64,000 nucleotides of DNA. Source: Collimonas pratensis. Lineage in GTDB: Bacteria > Pseudomonadota > Gammaproteobacteria > Burkholderiales > Burkholderiaceae_D. The notes beneath the pieces were generated by a model. That model was not told where the DNA came from, searched no databases, and was given only the letters and a program-made list of their open reading frames with translations. Location: positions 1,984,001-2,048,000 of the forward strand of contig NZ_CP013234.1 of the NCBI RefSeq assembly GCF_001584185.1. The letters run 5' to 3'. Both the position numbers and the translations under genes were made by a program. Positions 38,874-47,384 of the stretch are shown in pieces. The number at the start of each line of letters is the position of its first letter. Within the stretch, counting starts at the first letter, position 1.

Positions 38874-38920
38874 GGTTGCCTGGCTGCCACTCGAAAAAAT
38901 CAACGCGAGGCCAGGCAACC
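38874..38920 (-). promoter_or_regulatory. Attenuator-type hairpin of leuA
   Basis: GGTTGCCTGGC (38920-38910) pairs perfectly with GCCAGGCAACC (38884-38874). An inner CTCG/CGAG pairing sits above an unpaired U-rich loop. The 5' arm is inside the last codons of the leader peptide ORF, so a ribosome stalled at the upstream leucine codons would leave it free to fold. No long U-run follows, so it may be the antiterminator or a pause hairpin rather than the terminator itself. Confidence 0.6.
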
Positions 38921-39025
38921 GATCGGTAGCTTTAGCAGGGATAGCGATAGCGAGCAGGTGCGTGCCGTGGTGGTGGCAATGGCGGCGATGCAGGAGAGTG
39001 AAGAGTGAGGCTGGGTGCGGTACAT
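38900..39025 (-). CDS. Leucine-rich leader peptide of leuA
   Basis: A 41-codon ORF encodes MYRTQPHSSLSCIAAIATTT followed by ARTCSLSLSLLKLPIGCLAS and a final Arg. Five of eight residues in the LSLSLLKL run are leucine, and four of those five use the rare CTA codon. E. coli leuL likewise uses CUA codons, so stalling when charged tRNA-Leu is scarce is the expected mode of action. The stop codon falls inside the attenuator-type hairpin. The ribosome site is weak (AAGAG). Confidence 0.6.
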   Translation of the reverse strand: MYRTQPHSSLSCIAAIATTTARTCSLSLSLLKLPIGCLASR

Positions 39026-39387
39026 GGAATCGGGCTCTTTAAAATTGAAACGCCTTGCGGGATTTCAGTTTTACTACTGTGATTTCTTGGTTTGGCGGTG
39101 CTGCTGCCAGGCGCCCCGTCAGAACGGGGCCGAGATCATAGTGCGCGTAGTAGCGCTAGCGCTAGTAGCGGCAACAGCAGCATTGCCGGCAGTAAGCCAG
39201 GATGCTGTTGTAGGGAGCGGGATTGGATGCGTGGGGAAGCCATGGCCTTAATGTATGAGATAAAGTCGGGGCTTGTCAAGCATGACTTGGCATCCGGCCA
39301 AAAATAGCCGGCAATCGGCGTTGTCGGCGCTGCCGTTCACGTAAATATTGCATTTTGGCAGCGGACGCCCCGTGCCGCGTAGCGCAT
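39026..39387. other. Upstream region of the leuA leader
   Basis: No gene is supported here. It must hold the leuA promoter, read leftward. A perfect GCCCCGT-CAGA-ACGGGGC hairpin (39113-39130) and the CTAGCG-type repetitive patch near 39150 are the only structures noticed. A long reverse frame through this region mixes with the DUF3096 gene in another frame and is not real. Confidence 0.45.
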
Positions 39388-39528
39388 TCAACGCGTGCCG
39401 AACAGGCCAATCAGACCGATGACGATCAGGTACAGCGCGATGATGTAGTTCAGCAGCCGCGGAATTGCCAGGATCAGTACGCCGGCGATCAGCGAAACGA
39501 TAGGGGTCAGGTGCAGGGTGGTAAACAT
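39388..39528 (-). CDS. DUF3096 small membrane protein
   Basis: This 46-residue ORF, MFTTLHLTPIVSLIAGVLIL then AIPRLLNYIIALYLIVIGLI, is a two-helix hydrophobic hairpin and matches the DUF3096 family. AAAGGA lies six bases before ATG 39528, while the ATG two codons upstream directly abuts the ribosome site, so 39528 is preferred. Function is unknown; such proteins are common in proteobacteria and lie in the inner membrane. Confidence 0.8.
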   Translation of the reverse strand: MFTTLHLTPIVSLIAGVLILAIPRLLNYIIALYLIVIGLIGLFGTR

Positions 39529-39778
39529 ATGCATTCCTTTTTCGAGTGGCACGATGGCATCTGACTCGATGATACGGCGTCGGCTGCTTTTCCAATGTAG
39601 GACAAGGCCGCCATCCGCTGTAGGAAGGCATGGAGGACAAAAAAACGGCTTGGCTGACCACTGTGACGGGAGGAGAAACCGCCACGATGTTGGCTAATGC
39701 CGATAAGGACACACATTCCGTCAATTGCACGCATTGAAACTTGGCGGTCAGCGTCAGCAACGGGCAGGTCGTCGGCGC

Positions 39779-39950
39779 TTAGGACCCGTCAGGGAATAAC
39801 TTGAACATTTGAGCGGCCATAGCTGGCGCGCTGCTGCCGCTGTTACGTTCGCCACCGCTTGCAGTGCTCGCACCGCGGCGCGGCGGGCGCCTTGCATCGC
39901 ATCCAGCTATGGCCACCCAAATGCCCAACTTATCCCCTGACGGGTCCTTA
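39779..39950. repeat. Large inverted repeat with 48-base arms
   Basis: The left arm (39779-39826) and right arm (39903-39950) are complementary at about 41 of 48 positions; both carry AGGACCCGTCAGGG near the outer end and GGCCATAGCTGG near the inner end. The 76-base centre is GC-rich with no gene. The element fills most of the 534-base gap between the DUF3096 gene and the gene at 40063. It looks like a decayed MITE or REP cluster. The remainder of that gap shows nothing else. Confidence 0.75.
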
Positions 39951-40062
39951 CCATTTCAGAGCGGGCAGGAGACGGATTCACTCCCTTCCCGGGGAATACA
40001 TTCGCGCTGCGGCGGCTGCCGCGGCGCATGGTTCAGGCAGAGCCGTCGGGCTCTTTGATCAT

Positions 40063-40386
40063 TTACAGCGCTCTTGTGCCCGAAATCAGGCGTGTGATAA
40101 AGGCGGAGCGTTCGTTTTTCTGTTTCGGCAGGGCACGCTCGATCATCGAGGTCCATTGCTCCGACAATTGCTGGCAAGTGGCGCGCAGCACCGGCGCCAG
40201 TTCCGGCCAGTCGGACAGGGTGCGCAAGTGCCGTTCGATGGTGCGCGCCGACTGCACGCAGGCGTCGGTCGCCAGGGTGTGCATATTGTATTGGGATATC
40301 AAGTGCAAGACCGCTGAGATCAAGAGCTCTGGCGGGGTACGGTAGTTGTCGGCCGGGCCGTCTGTTGCATCGCGCGTACTAATCAT
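40063..40386 (-). CDS. Hypothetical protein under a Fur box
   Basis: ATG 40386 with AAGGAG six bases upstream gives 107 residues. The protein is mostly helical (LISAVLHLISQYNMHTLATD, AFITRLISGTRAL) with two Cys and no signal peptide. I do not recognise the family. A Fur-type operator lies 31 bases upstream, so it is probably made under iron limitation. No siderophore or iron transport gene is adjacent, and the next genes run in separate units. Confidence 0.7.
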   Translation of the reverse strand: MISTRDATDGPADNYRTPPELLISAVLHLISQYNMHTLATDACVQSARTIERHLRTLSDWPELAPVLRATCQQLSEQWTSMIERALPKQKNERSAFITRLISGTRAL

Positions 40387-40416
40387 CAAATGCTCCTTGA
40401 TAGAGTGGCTTTAAAT

Positions 40417-40435
40417 AGTAATGATTCTCATTTAA
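40417..40435. promoter_or_regulatory. Probable Fur box
   Basis: The core AATGATTCTCATT (40420-40432) within TAGTAATGATTCTCATTTAA is a good match to the Fur consensus (GATAATGAT-AATCATTATC type), with 12 of 19 positions by eye. It sits before the gene at 40063. Confidence 0.7.
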
Positions 40436-40496
40436 ATTATTATCCAAGGCGAGTTCGATTGCAAGCACTTTGCGATTTTTTTAGCGAAGGGGTTAA

Positions 40497-40955
40497 TCAG
40501 GCGCTGGCGGCCGCGGTTTGCGGCGGGCAGGACATCAGGCATGCCGTGCCGTCGCGGCCGACTTCCTTGAAGCCTGCCACCTCATATAGTCTTCTGGCGG
40601 GGTTGCCATCAAGGACGCTGAGTACCGTCGGCAGCCGGTCATGACCCGCCTGGGCCAGCACCTTGTCGATCAGCAGGCGGCCCAGTCCTTGGCCCTGGAA
40701 TGCAGGCGTGATCTGGATTTGGGCGATATACCACTGCGTAGGCTCGCGATAGGCTTTCAGCAGCCCGATCTGCTGGCCCGCGATGGAGATGATCTGTGCG
40801 TGCTCGAACTGGAACAGGATGCGCGCCAGGTGGGCGGCATCGTTGCTCGCCGCGTTCGCCCGCGCCAGATGCTCATTCATGGTGGCATGCCGCAATGCCA
40901 TGAGAAAGGGCAGGTCTGCGCTGCTTGCCGGCCTGAATTCGAGTTGCGTCGCCAT
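40497..40955 (-). CDS. GNAT N-acetyltransferase
   Basis: The 152-residue protein has the acetyl-CoA loop ITPAFQGQGLGRLLIDKVLA (Q-G-Q-G-L-G) and the C-terminal NPARRLYEVAGFKEVGRDGT, a standard small-molecule GNAT. Its N-terminal LEFRPASSADLPFLMALRHA is also typical. It lies 12 bases after the MFS transporter stop on the same strand and is likely the second gene of that unit. The substrate is unknown. Confidence 0.87.
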   Translation of the reverse strand: MATQLEFRPASSADLPFLMALRHATMNEHLARANAASNDAAHLARILFQFEHAQIISIAGQQIGLLKAYREPTQWYIAQIQITPAFQGQGLGRLLIDKVLAQAGHDRLPTVLSVLDGNPARRLYEVAGFKEVGRDGTACLMSCPPQTAAASA

Positions 40956-40967
40956 GCCTGTCCTGGC

Positions 40968-42275
40968 TTATTTGTTTACCAGATGCTTAGGCACCGACAG
41001 CGTCAGCACGGCGCCCAGCAGCAGCGACGCCGCCAGTACGTACATGCCGCTGTTGGTGCTGTGGGTCTGGTCCTTCAGCCAGCCGACCAGGTAGGGGCTG
41101 ACGAAGCCGGCCAGGTTGCCAAGCGAGTTGATCAAGGCAATTCCGGCCGCGGCCGCGGCGCCGCCGAGAAACGCTGTCGGCAGGCTCCAGAACAGTGGCA
41201 GCACGGTAATGATGCCGACCGTGGCCAGCGTCAGCGCCGCCATGGCCAGCAAGGTATTGTGGTCGTACACGGTACTGAAGATCAGGCCGATGCAGCCCAG
41301 CACCGCCGGAATCGCCACATGCCAACGCCGCTCGCGCCGCAGGTCGGCGCTGTGGCCGATCAAGATCATGGCGACCGCGGCGGTGGCGTAGGGAATCGCG
41401 GTCAGCAAACCGATGTTGAAGGTATCGGTGACGCCGGTGGTCTTGATGATGGTCGGCAGCCAGAAGCTGACGCCGTACAGGCCCATGACGAAGCAGAAGT
41501 AAATCAGCGCCATCAGCCAGACGCGCGGATTGGCGAACATCTGGCCCAGCGAAGCCTCTTGCTTCTGGCTGGTTTCAGCCTGTATCTGCGCTTCCAGCAG
41601 CAGCTTTTCCTGTTCGCTCAGCCAGGCTGCGCCGCGAATCCGGTCCTGCAGGTAAAAGATCACCACCACACCCAGCACCAGGGACGGGATCGCCTCCAGG
41701 ATGAACATCCATTGCCAGCCCGCCAGCCCATGCACGCCGGGCAGGGCTTTCATGATCCAGCCCGACAGCGGACCGCCGATGACGCCGGAGACCGGCACCC
41801 CGGTCATGAACAGCGCCGTCATCTTGCCGCGCCGGTGTGCCGGATACCAGTAAGTCAGGTAAAGAATGACGCCGGGGAAGAAGCCGGCTTCGGCGACGCC
41901 CAGCAGGAAGCGCATGGCATAGAAACTGGTCGGACTGTCGACGAAAATCATGGCGCCGGAGATCAGGCCCCAGCTGATCATGATGCGGGCGATCCAGAGC
42001 CGGGCGCCGACCCGGTGCAGCATCATGTTGCTGGGGATTTCAAAGATGAAGTAGCCGATAAAGAAAATCCCGGCGCCGAGGCCGTAGACGGTTTCACTGA
42101 ACTTCAGGTCATTCAGCATCTGCAGCTTGGCGAAGCCGACGTTGACGCGGTCGAGGTAGGAGGCGACGTAGCAGAGGAACAGCATCGGCAGCAAGCGCCA
42201 GGTAACCTTGGCGTAGGTGGCGGCTTCGAAGGCGCTGCCGGCGGCAGCGTTTGCTGGGCTTGAAGGTTCGGACAT
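40968..42275 (-). CDS. MFS transporter, anion:cation symporter type
   Basis: The 435-residue protein has 12 predicted membrane segments. The family landmarks are FLCYVASYLDRVNVGFAKLQ, MRFLLGVAEAGFFPGVILYL and the GWQWMFILEAIPSLVLG segment. This is the ACS group (tartrate, phthalate, hydroxyphenylacetate-type transporters) that imports organic acid anions. A LysR regulator is divergent across about 196 bases, so expression is probably induced by the substrate, which cannot be identified here. Confidence 0.9.
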   Translation of the reverse strand: MSEPSSPANAAAGSAFEAATYAKVTWRLLPMLFLCYVASYLDRVNVGFAKLQMLNDLKFSETVYGLGAGIFFIGYFIFEIPSNMMLHRVGARLWIARIMISWGLISGAMIFVDSPTSFYAMRFLLGVAEAGFFPGVILYLTYWYPAHRRGKMTALFMTGVPVSGVIGGPLSGWIMKALPGVHGLAGWQWMFILEAIPSLVLGVVVIFYLQDRIRGAAWLSEQEKLLLEAQIQAETSQKQEASLGQMFANPRVWLMALIYFCFVMGLYGVSFWLPTIIKTTGVTDTFNIGLLTAIPYATAAVAMILIGHSADLRRERRWHVAIPAVLGCIGLIFSTVYDHNTLLAMAALTLATVGIITVLPLFWSLPTAFLGGAAAAAGIALINSLGNLAGFVSPYLVGWLKDQTHSTNSGMYVLAASLLLGAVLTLSVPKHLVNK

Positions 42276-42471
42276 GTCTCTCTGCCTTATTTTAGTTATA
42301 AGAAGCGACGGTGGAATTTCAGCTTGGCGATGATTTTGTAAGATGCATTGTAGCCGGAGCCCAGTGTCGTGTCATGCCTCCGCTGTCGATTTCAGGGCGG
42401 GGCGGACGAACTCGTTTACACTATTCCTGGTTGCCCAGCCTATCAACACACAACACAGAGGTCCGCGTTTT

Positions 42472-43410
42472 ATGGAGTTGCGTCAACTGCGCTATTTTGT
42501 CGCCATCGTCGATCATGGATCGCTGTCGCGTGCGGCGCGCGTCTTGCACATCGCCCAGCCGGCGCTGACCCAGCAGATCAAGCAGCTGGAAGACGAGTTG
42601 TCGGCGCAGCTCTTGCACCGTTCGGCGCAGGGCGTGATCGCTACCGATGCCGGCAAGATTTTCTACGAACATGCGCAAGCCATCCTCAAGCAGGTGATTG
42701 ACGCCAGGTCGGCCGTTGCGCAATCCACCGACAAGCCGACCGGCACGGTTGCATTAGGTATCCCGCAAAGCGTTTCCGGCATCCTGGCGCTGCCTTTGCT
42801 GACGGCGATGCGCGCCCGCTATCCGGATATCTCGCTGCAGCTGACGGAAGAACTGACCGGCAACCTGATCGAGCAGCTCAAGACCGGCCGTATCAACCTG
42901 GCGGTGCTGTTCGACGACGGCCAGTTAGGCTCGTTTGCCGTGACGCCGCTGGCGGAAGAGGAAATGATGTTCATCACGCGCAGCGGTTCGCAGTATGCGA
43001 CCGCGCGCCGTTCGGTGACCTTTGCTCGCGCGGCCAAGGCCCGGCTGATTCTGCCGGGCATGCAGCACGGCGTCCGTCCGCGCATCGAAAGCGTCGCTCG
43101 GGCGGCCGGCATCGTATTGGAAAACGTCATCGAGATCAGTTCGGTGACCATCATGAAGTCGGCCATCCTGGCCGACATCGGCGCCACCATCTTGCCGGTG
43201 GCGCCCCTGCTGCCGGAGATCCGGCGTGGCGAAATGACGGCCTACTCGATCAGCGGCGAAAAATTGTCGCGCACGCTGGCGCTGTGCGCTTCCAGGAATA
43301 TTCCGCTGACCACCGCGGCGGCGGCGGTCGAACGGCTGGTGCTGGAGGTGACCGATGAACTGTGCCGCAGTGGCGAGTGGCTGCATGCAAGGATCCTGGC
43401 GCGGCCTTGA
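42472..43410 (+). CDS. LysR-family regulator divergent from MFS transporter
   Basis: ATG 42472 (AGAGG about 11 bases upstream) gives 312 residues starting with MELRQLRYFVAIVDHGSLSR and AARVLHIAQPALTQQIKQLE, the canonical LysR DNA-binding domain. The sensor domain of the NAC/Cbl group starts around residue 90. The longer frame to 42343 is unsupported. It most likely controls the divergent transporter gene. Confidence 0.87.
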   Translation: MELRQLRYFVAIVDHGSLSRAARVLHIAQPALTQQIKQLEDELSAQLLHRSAQGVIATDAGKIFYEHAQAILKQVIDARSAVAQSTDKPTGTVALGIPQSVSGILALPLLTAMRARYPDISLQLTEELTGNLIEQLKTGRINLAVLFDDGQLGSFAVTPLAEEEMMFITRSGSQYATARRSVTFARAAKARLILPGMQHGVRPRIESVARAAGIVLENVIEISSVTIMKSAILADIGATILPVAPLLPEIRRGEMTAYSISGEKLSRTLALCASRNIPLTTAAAAVERLVLEVTDELCRSGEWLHARILARP

Positions 43411-43723
43411 CGTGTATCGGTTTGCTGGAGAGAAACTGGCTATCGTTTTTTCTTATGCCCCTATCCTGAATCGGTATTTCCTGTCCGCGGCGATGCTCCC
43501 TTAGACTTCAGTCACAGCAGAGTTAAACGCGTGCTGCGAGGGCCGCCACCATGGCCGCATCGTCTGTCAGTCGGATGCTTTACCGAATCTCCATATGACA
43601 GATTTTTCCCGGATTACCCTTCCGAGAATGCTTTGAAAACCGCATGCGCCGTACTGTTTGCTGGTATCCCGGGAATCTGTGCCGCAGCTCCGCCCTGATC
43701 AAGCGGAGCGAGCCGGTAGCCGC
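43411..43723. other. Intergenic region between converging units
   Basis: The 313 bases hold no supported gene. A GCTCCGC/GCGGAGC hairpin (43687-43709) lies just past the carboxymuconolactone decarboxylase-like stop but lacks a U-run. Confidence 0.45.
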
Positions 43724-44128
43724 TTAGTGCCCGCCGGTCTCGGACCGGTCGAGGCGGTCATGTTCGGCGAACACTTCCTTGGCCGCAAACATGCCGTTCA
43801 ATGCCGCCGGAAAGCCGGCGTACAAGGCCATCTGCATGATGGTTTCAGTGATTTCCAGGCGTGACAGGCCGACATTCAGGGCCGCCGCCAGATGCACCTT
43901 CAGTTGCGGCTGCGCCGTTCCCATCGCCGTCAGCGCGGCTACCGTCGCCAGCTCGCGCTGTTGCAGGGTCAGTCCCGGACGCGAATAAATTTCGCCGAAA
44001 CCGAATTCGATGACATAGCGTCCCAGGTCTGGCGAGATGTCGGCCAAGCTGTCGATGACCTTTTCGCCGGCGATATCGTCCACTTCCTTCAAGCGTTGCA
44101 GACCTTTTTCGTATGTGCTTTGTTGCAT
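43724..44128 (-). CDS. Carboxymuconolactone decarboxylase family protein
   Basis: The 134-residue protein has the CMD fold signature LTLQQRELATVAALTAMGTA followed by QPQLKVHLAAALNVGLSRLE and EITETIMQMALYAGFP. It lacks the Cys-x-x-Cys and Cys-x-x-His of AhpD/peroxidase-type members, so it is closer to the true decarboxylase-like and tellurite/quinone-linked small proteins. Its role is unknown. It is 16 bases downstream of a MerR regulator gene on the same strand, and both are probably driven by the MerR-type promoter. Confidence 0.85.
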   Translation of the reverse strand: MQQSTYEKGLQRLKEVDDIAGEKVIDSLADISPDLGRYVIEFGFGEIYSRPGLTLQQRELATVAALTAMGTAQPQLKVHLAAALNVGLSRLEITETIMQMALYAGFPAALNGMFAAKEVFAEHDRLDRSETGGH

Positions 44129-44144
44129 GTGATGCTCCCAATGA

Positions 44145-44540
44145 TTATGTGTCGACGAGGGCTTTCAGCTGTTCTTCCTGGCTGGCGTAGATGGCGATTT
44201 TTCCGCGCAACATGGCCAGGGTGTCTTGCAACACCAAAAGATCGGCTTCCAGCGTTGTGGCATGCTGTTCCAGCAATGCCTTGCGTTCTGACACACTTCC
44301 AAGGCGATCCCCCAGCCTGCGCAGCTCCGCGTAACGCAGCATCTGCTGTATCGACATCCCGGTAGCGCGCAGCCTGAGCAGGAATTCAATCCAGCGCAGG
44401 TCTTCCTGGCGGTACAGGCGATGCTGATTGCTTTGCCGCGGGACAGGATCTATCAAGCCTATCTTTTCGTAATAGCGCAAAGTGTGGACGCTGAGTCCGG
44501 TTGTTGCTGCTGCCTGTTGGATCGTGATGGAAGTGGCCAT
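44145..44540 (-). CDS. MerR-family regulator of the CMD-like gene
   Basis: ATG 44540 gives 131 residues: helix-turn-helix ITIQQAAATTGLSVHTLRYY, dimer helix to about residue 110, and a short C-terminus with no cysteine cluster. The 17-codon longer form starts in the operator and is rejected. The gene lies behind a promoter with a dyad in a 19-base spacer, so it probably activates itself and the CMD-like gene. The inducer is unknown; MerR proteins of this kind can respond to aldehydes or other small electrophiles. Confidence 0.85.
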   Translation of the reverse strand: MATSITIQQAAATTGLSVHTLRYYEKIGLIDPVPRQSNQHRLYRQEDLRWIEFLLRLRATGMSIQQMLRYAELRRLGDRLGSVSERKALLEQHATTLEADLLVLQDTLAMLRGKIAIYASQEEQLKALVDT

Positions 44541-44547
44541 GGGATAA

Positions 44548-44578
44548 AGTGTAGAAGTTAGAGTGCGCTCTAGGTCAA
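44548..44578 (-). promoter_or_regulatory. MerR-type promoter with 19-base spacer
   Basis: On the reverse strand TTGACC (44578-44573) and TACACT (44553-44548) are 19 bases apart. The spacer contains the dyad TAGAG-TGCG-CTCTA (44559-44572). This is the same architecture as the SoxR promoter at 3900 and points at the merR gene. Confidence 0.85.
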
Positions 44579-44763
44579 GCACTATTATCACAGCAGTTTG
44601 CTGGCCGCGGGAGTCTGCCGGTCAACGCAAATGCATGGCAAACGATTAAAATTGGCGCTAGGTTATCGAAGATTGCTATAAAGATAATGCCGCGACAATG
44701 CAGCGACGATAACAGGCTGCCGGGCTCCGCCCAGGCATCGCTAAGGAAGCAGTAAGGGAAGCA

Positions 44764-45432
44764 ATGCATATTCTTTTGGTGGAAGACGATTCGGTGCTGG
44801 CGGACGGCATCCTGCGCATTTTCAAAGGCCACGGCATGGTGGTCGACGTGGTGCAGAACGGTAACGATGCCGATGCACTGCTGCAGCGTACGGAAATCTC
44901 CGTGGTCGTGCTGGATATCGGTTTGCCCGGGATCGACGGCTTTGAAGTGGTGCGACGTCTGCGGGCGCGCGGCAGCCAGGTGCCGGTACTGCTGCTGACC
45001 GCGCGCGATTCGGTGCAGGACCGGGTTTACGGACTGGAACTGGGCGCCGACGATTATCTGGTCAAGCCGTTCGCCACGCAGGAGCTGGTGGCGCGGGTGC
45101 GCGCGCTCTTGCGCCGCAGCGCGCCGCAGCCGCTGGAAATGCACTTGGGCGGGCTGTCGCTGAATACTTCATCGCGGCGGGCCAAGATCAACGGCAAGAC
45201 GATCGATCTCTCGGTGCGCGAGTGGGCGGTGCTGGAATACCTGCTGCAGCAAGCGTCGCGGGTGGTGTCGCGGCAGCAGATCATCGACGCCATCTTGCCG
45301 TGGGGCGCCGAGCTGACCCTGAATGCGGTGGAAGTCTACATCTCGCGCATCCGCCTGAAGATTGCCGATGCGGGTATTGAAATCCGCACCATACGCGGCT
45401 TCGGCTACATGCTGGAAAAAACCGAACCATGA
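44764..45432 (+). CDS. OmpR-family response regulator
   Basis: The 222-residue protein has the receiver domain (acidic Glu7/Asp8/Asp9 pocket in LLVEDDS, phosphoacceptor Asp51 in VVLDIGLPG, Lys101 in LVKPFA). The winged-helix output domain carries LSVREWAVLEYLLQQASRVV and VEVYISRIRLKIADAG. It belongs to the TctD/QseB group. A GGGAAG ribosome site supports ATG 44764. It overlaps the histidine kinase gene by four bases (ATGA). Its target genes are unknown; the next gene downstream is a TonB-dependent receptor. Confidence 0.93.
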   Translation: MHILLVEDDSVLADGILRIFKGHGMVVDVVQNGNDADALLQRTEISVVVLDIGLPGIDGFEVVRRLRARGSQVPVLLLTARDSVQDRVYGLELGADDYLVKPFATQELVARVRALLRRSAPQPLEMHLGGLSLNTSSRRAKINGKTIDLSVREWAVLEYLLQQASRVVSRQQIIDAILPWGAELTLNAVEVYISRIRLKIADAGIEIRTIRGFGYMLEKTEP

Positions 45433-46817
45433 AGCTGCCCAGCATCCGCGTCAGCTTGCTGAAGTGGCTGGTGGTGCCGCTGCTGAGCGTGAATATCATC
45501 GGCGCCGGCGTCACTTACTGGCTGGCCTGGATCCCGGCCCAGATCGCCTTTGACCAGAGTCTGGCGGATGCCGGCTGGGCCATGATCCCGCGTTTGCATG
45601 AGAATGGTTCGCAGGTAGAGATCGATCTGTCGAAGCAGGCCGAGCAGGTGCTGCGGGTCGATCACTTCGACGCCATCTTCCTGGTGGTGCGCGATCAGCA
45701 AGGCAAGCTGCTGGCGGGAGACGCCGATTTTCCTGCGCTGCCGGAACGTGAAGCGCTGAACGAGCCGGCTCCCTACGATGGCTTCATGCGCGGCGAACCG
45801 GTGCGCATCATGGCCTTGAAAACCCTGGTCGGCAAACAGACGGTGCATATCGGCGTCGCCGAAACCTTGCGTAAGCGCACCCACATCCGTTCCGTGATCT
45901 TCCTGGCGCTGCTGTTGCTGGAGGGGGTATTGGCGCTGGCGCTGATAGCCGTGATCTGGCTGGCGATCAGCAAAGGTTTGCTGCCGCTCAAGAAAATGCG
46001 GGAGGAGCTGAATGCGCGTAGCCGCGACGACTTGTCGGCGCTCGACGAGAAGCCGGTGCCGTCCGAGCTCGCCCCGGTGGTGAAAGCCATCAACGGCTTG
46101 CTGGAGCGGGTGCAGCAGGACGCCAAGGCGCAGCAGAATTTCCTGGCGAACGTGGCGCATCAGTTGCGCACGCCGCTGGCCGGTTTCCGGACGCAGCTGG
46201 AGTGGCTGCTCCACAAGCATGCGGATGAGCCTGAGAGCGCCCATTCGATCGTGCTGATGACCTCATCCACCGAACGCATGATCCGCCAGACCAACCAGTT
46301 GCTGACGCTTGCGCGCGCCGAACCTGCCAAGTTTGAAAAGGAAAGGCTGCGGGTGGTGGAAATGAACCAGCTGGTCGAGGGCTCGGTCCAGCATTTTGTC
46401 GAAGAAGCGCACAAGAAGCATATCGATCTCGGCTTCAACCTGCAGCCGACGCGGGTGATGGGCGACCATTTCCTGTTGCGCGATCTGATTGATAACCTGA
46501 TTGACAACGCCATCCGCTATTCGCCGCGCAATGGCCGGGTCACGGTCAGCACCCTGCAAGGCAAGGACGGCGGGATCTTTTCGGTGGAGGATTCCGGGCC
46601 CGGGATCGCGCCGTCGGAGCAGGAATCGATTTTCAAGCGCTCACACCGGCTCGACGACAGCGTCGCCGGCAACGGCCTCGGACTGGCCATCGTGCGCGAT
46701 ATCGCCAAGGACCATGGCGCCAGGATCACGCTGGAACCGGGCGCGGCAGGCGGCACGATCTTTTCGGTGCATTTTCCCTTCCCAATTTTGGGCGCGCCTT
46801 CAAAACTCCCCGCTTAA
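45429..46817 (+). CDS. Sensor histidine kinase (TctE/QseC-like)
   Basis: The 462-residue protein has two membrane helices (residues about 11-36 and 155-180) enclosing a periplasmic sensor of about 120 residues. Then come a HAMP-like linker, the dimerisation box FLANVAHQLRTPLAGFRTQL (phospho-His244), N-box DNLIDNAIRYSP, G1 SVEDSGPGIAPSEQ and G2 GNGLGLAIVRDIA. It phosphorylates the co-encoded response regulator. No tricarboxylate transporter is adjacent, so the TctE label indicates subfamily only. Confidence 0.92.
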   Translation: MKLPSIRVSLLKWLVVPLLSVNIIGAGVTYWLAWIPAQIAFDQSLADAGWAMIPRLHENGSQVEIDLSKQAEQVLRVDHFDAIFLVVRDQQGKLLAGDADFPALPEREALNEPAPYDGFMRGEPVRIMALKTLVGKQTVHIGVAETLRKRTHIRSVIFLALLLLEGVLALALIAVIWLAISKGLLPLKKMREELNARSRDDLSALDEKPVPSELAPVVKAINGLLERVQQDAKAQQNFLANVAHQLRTPLAGFRTQLEWLLHKHADEPESAHSIVLMTSSTERMIRQTNQLLTLARAEPAKFEKERLRVVEMNQLVEGSVQHFVEEAHKKHIDLGFNLQPTRVMGDHFLLRDLIDNLIDNAIRYSPRNGRVTVSTLQGKDGGIFSVEDSGPGIAPSEQESIFKRSHRLDDSVAGNGLGLAIVRDIAKDHGARITLEPGAAGGTIFSVHFPFPILGAPSKLPA

Positions 46818-47384
46818 GCTTCATTCCGGTGCATGGGCAGTGCAGCAAAATCGCCCCTCCGGCCAGGTCGATCCAGGGTGGAGTGACGAAATGGCATTTA
46901 TTGTATAAATAATAAATTCCGTGCTTTTCCTCCGCTGCGGGGACAGTAATATGCACTAAATAGTTCCTTATGTGTATAACTTTTACGCTTGTTACTTTTG
47001 AGCGCTTGAGTTGTTGTATGCCGCTTACGCCAAGCCACGTCAGTTCCCAAAGTCAATTTCTTTCCGGTAATTTAAATGTCGAGCAACCGCTCCTCCGTAT
47101 GGTGCGCCGCAACTGGCGGACCGCCCGGAGAGGCATAGTTCAGCGTTAAAAGTTTTGTGGCATGTTTGTTGCTCTGCTTGTGTTTGTGCGGAAATATTTT
47201 TTCGCGGCACCCAAAATGTGGCGCAGAAAAAGAACTTCGCTAGAAACGTCAACACCGCAAAAGAAACCTGTTTTCCCGGTATGTGAACAAGGTTTCGCTT
47301 GCATCGCCCACAAGGCGATTAACAAATCTGTGTGTTTTTTACAAAAATTTTTATGCTCTGAAACTTACCCAAAGGGAGTTTGTA
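46818..47384. other. Intergenic leader of the TonB-dependent receptor
   Basis: These 567 bases are AT-rich and hold no supported gene. A short CTGCGGGGACAG motif near 46934 recalls the REP-like heads of this window. I looked for a Fur box before the receptor and did not find one. Confidence 0.4.

Noticed and set aside
39248..39760. 170-residue reverse frame
   Set aside because: It runs through the DUF3096 gene in a different frame and through promoter DNA, with no family features.
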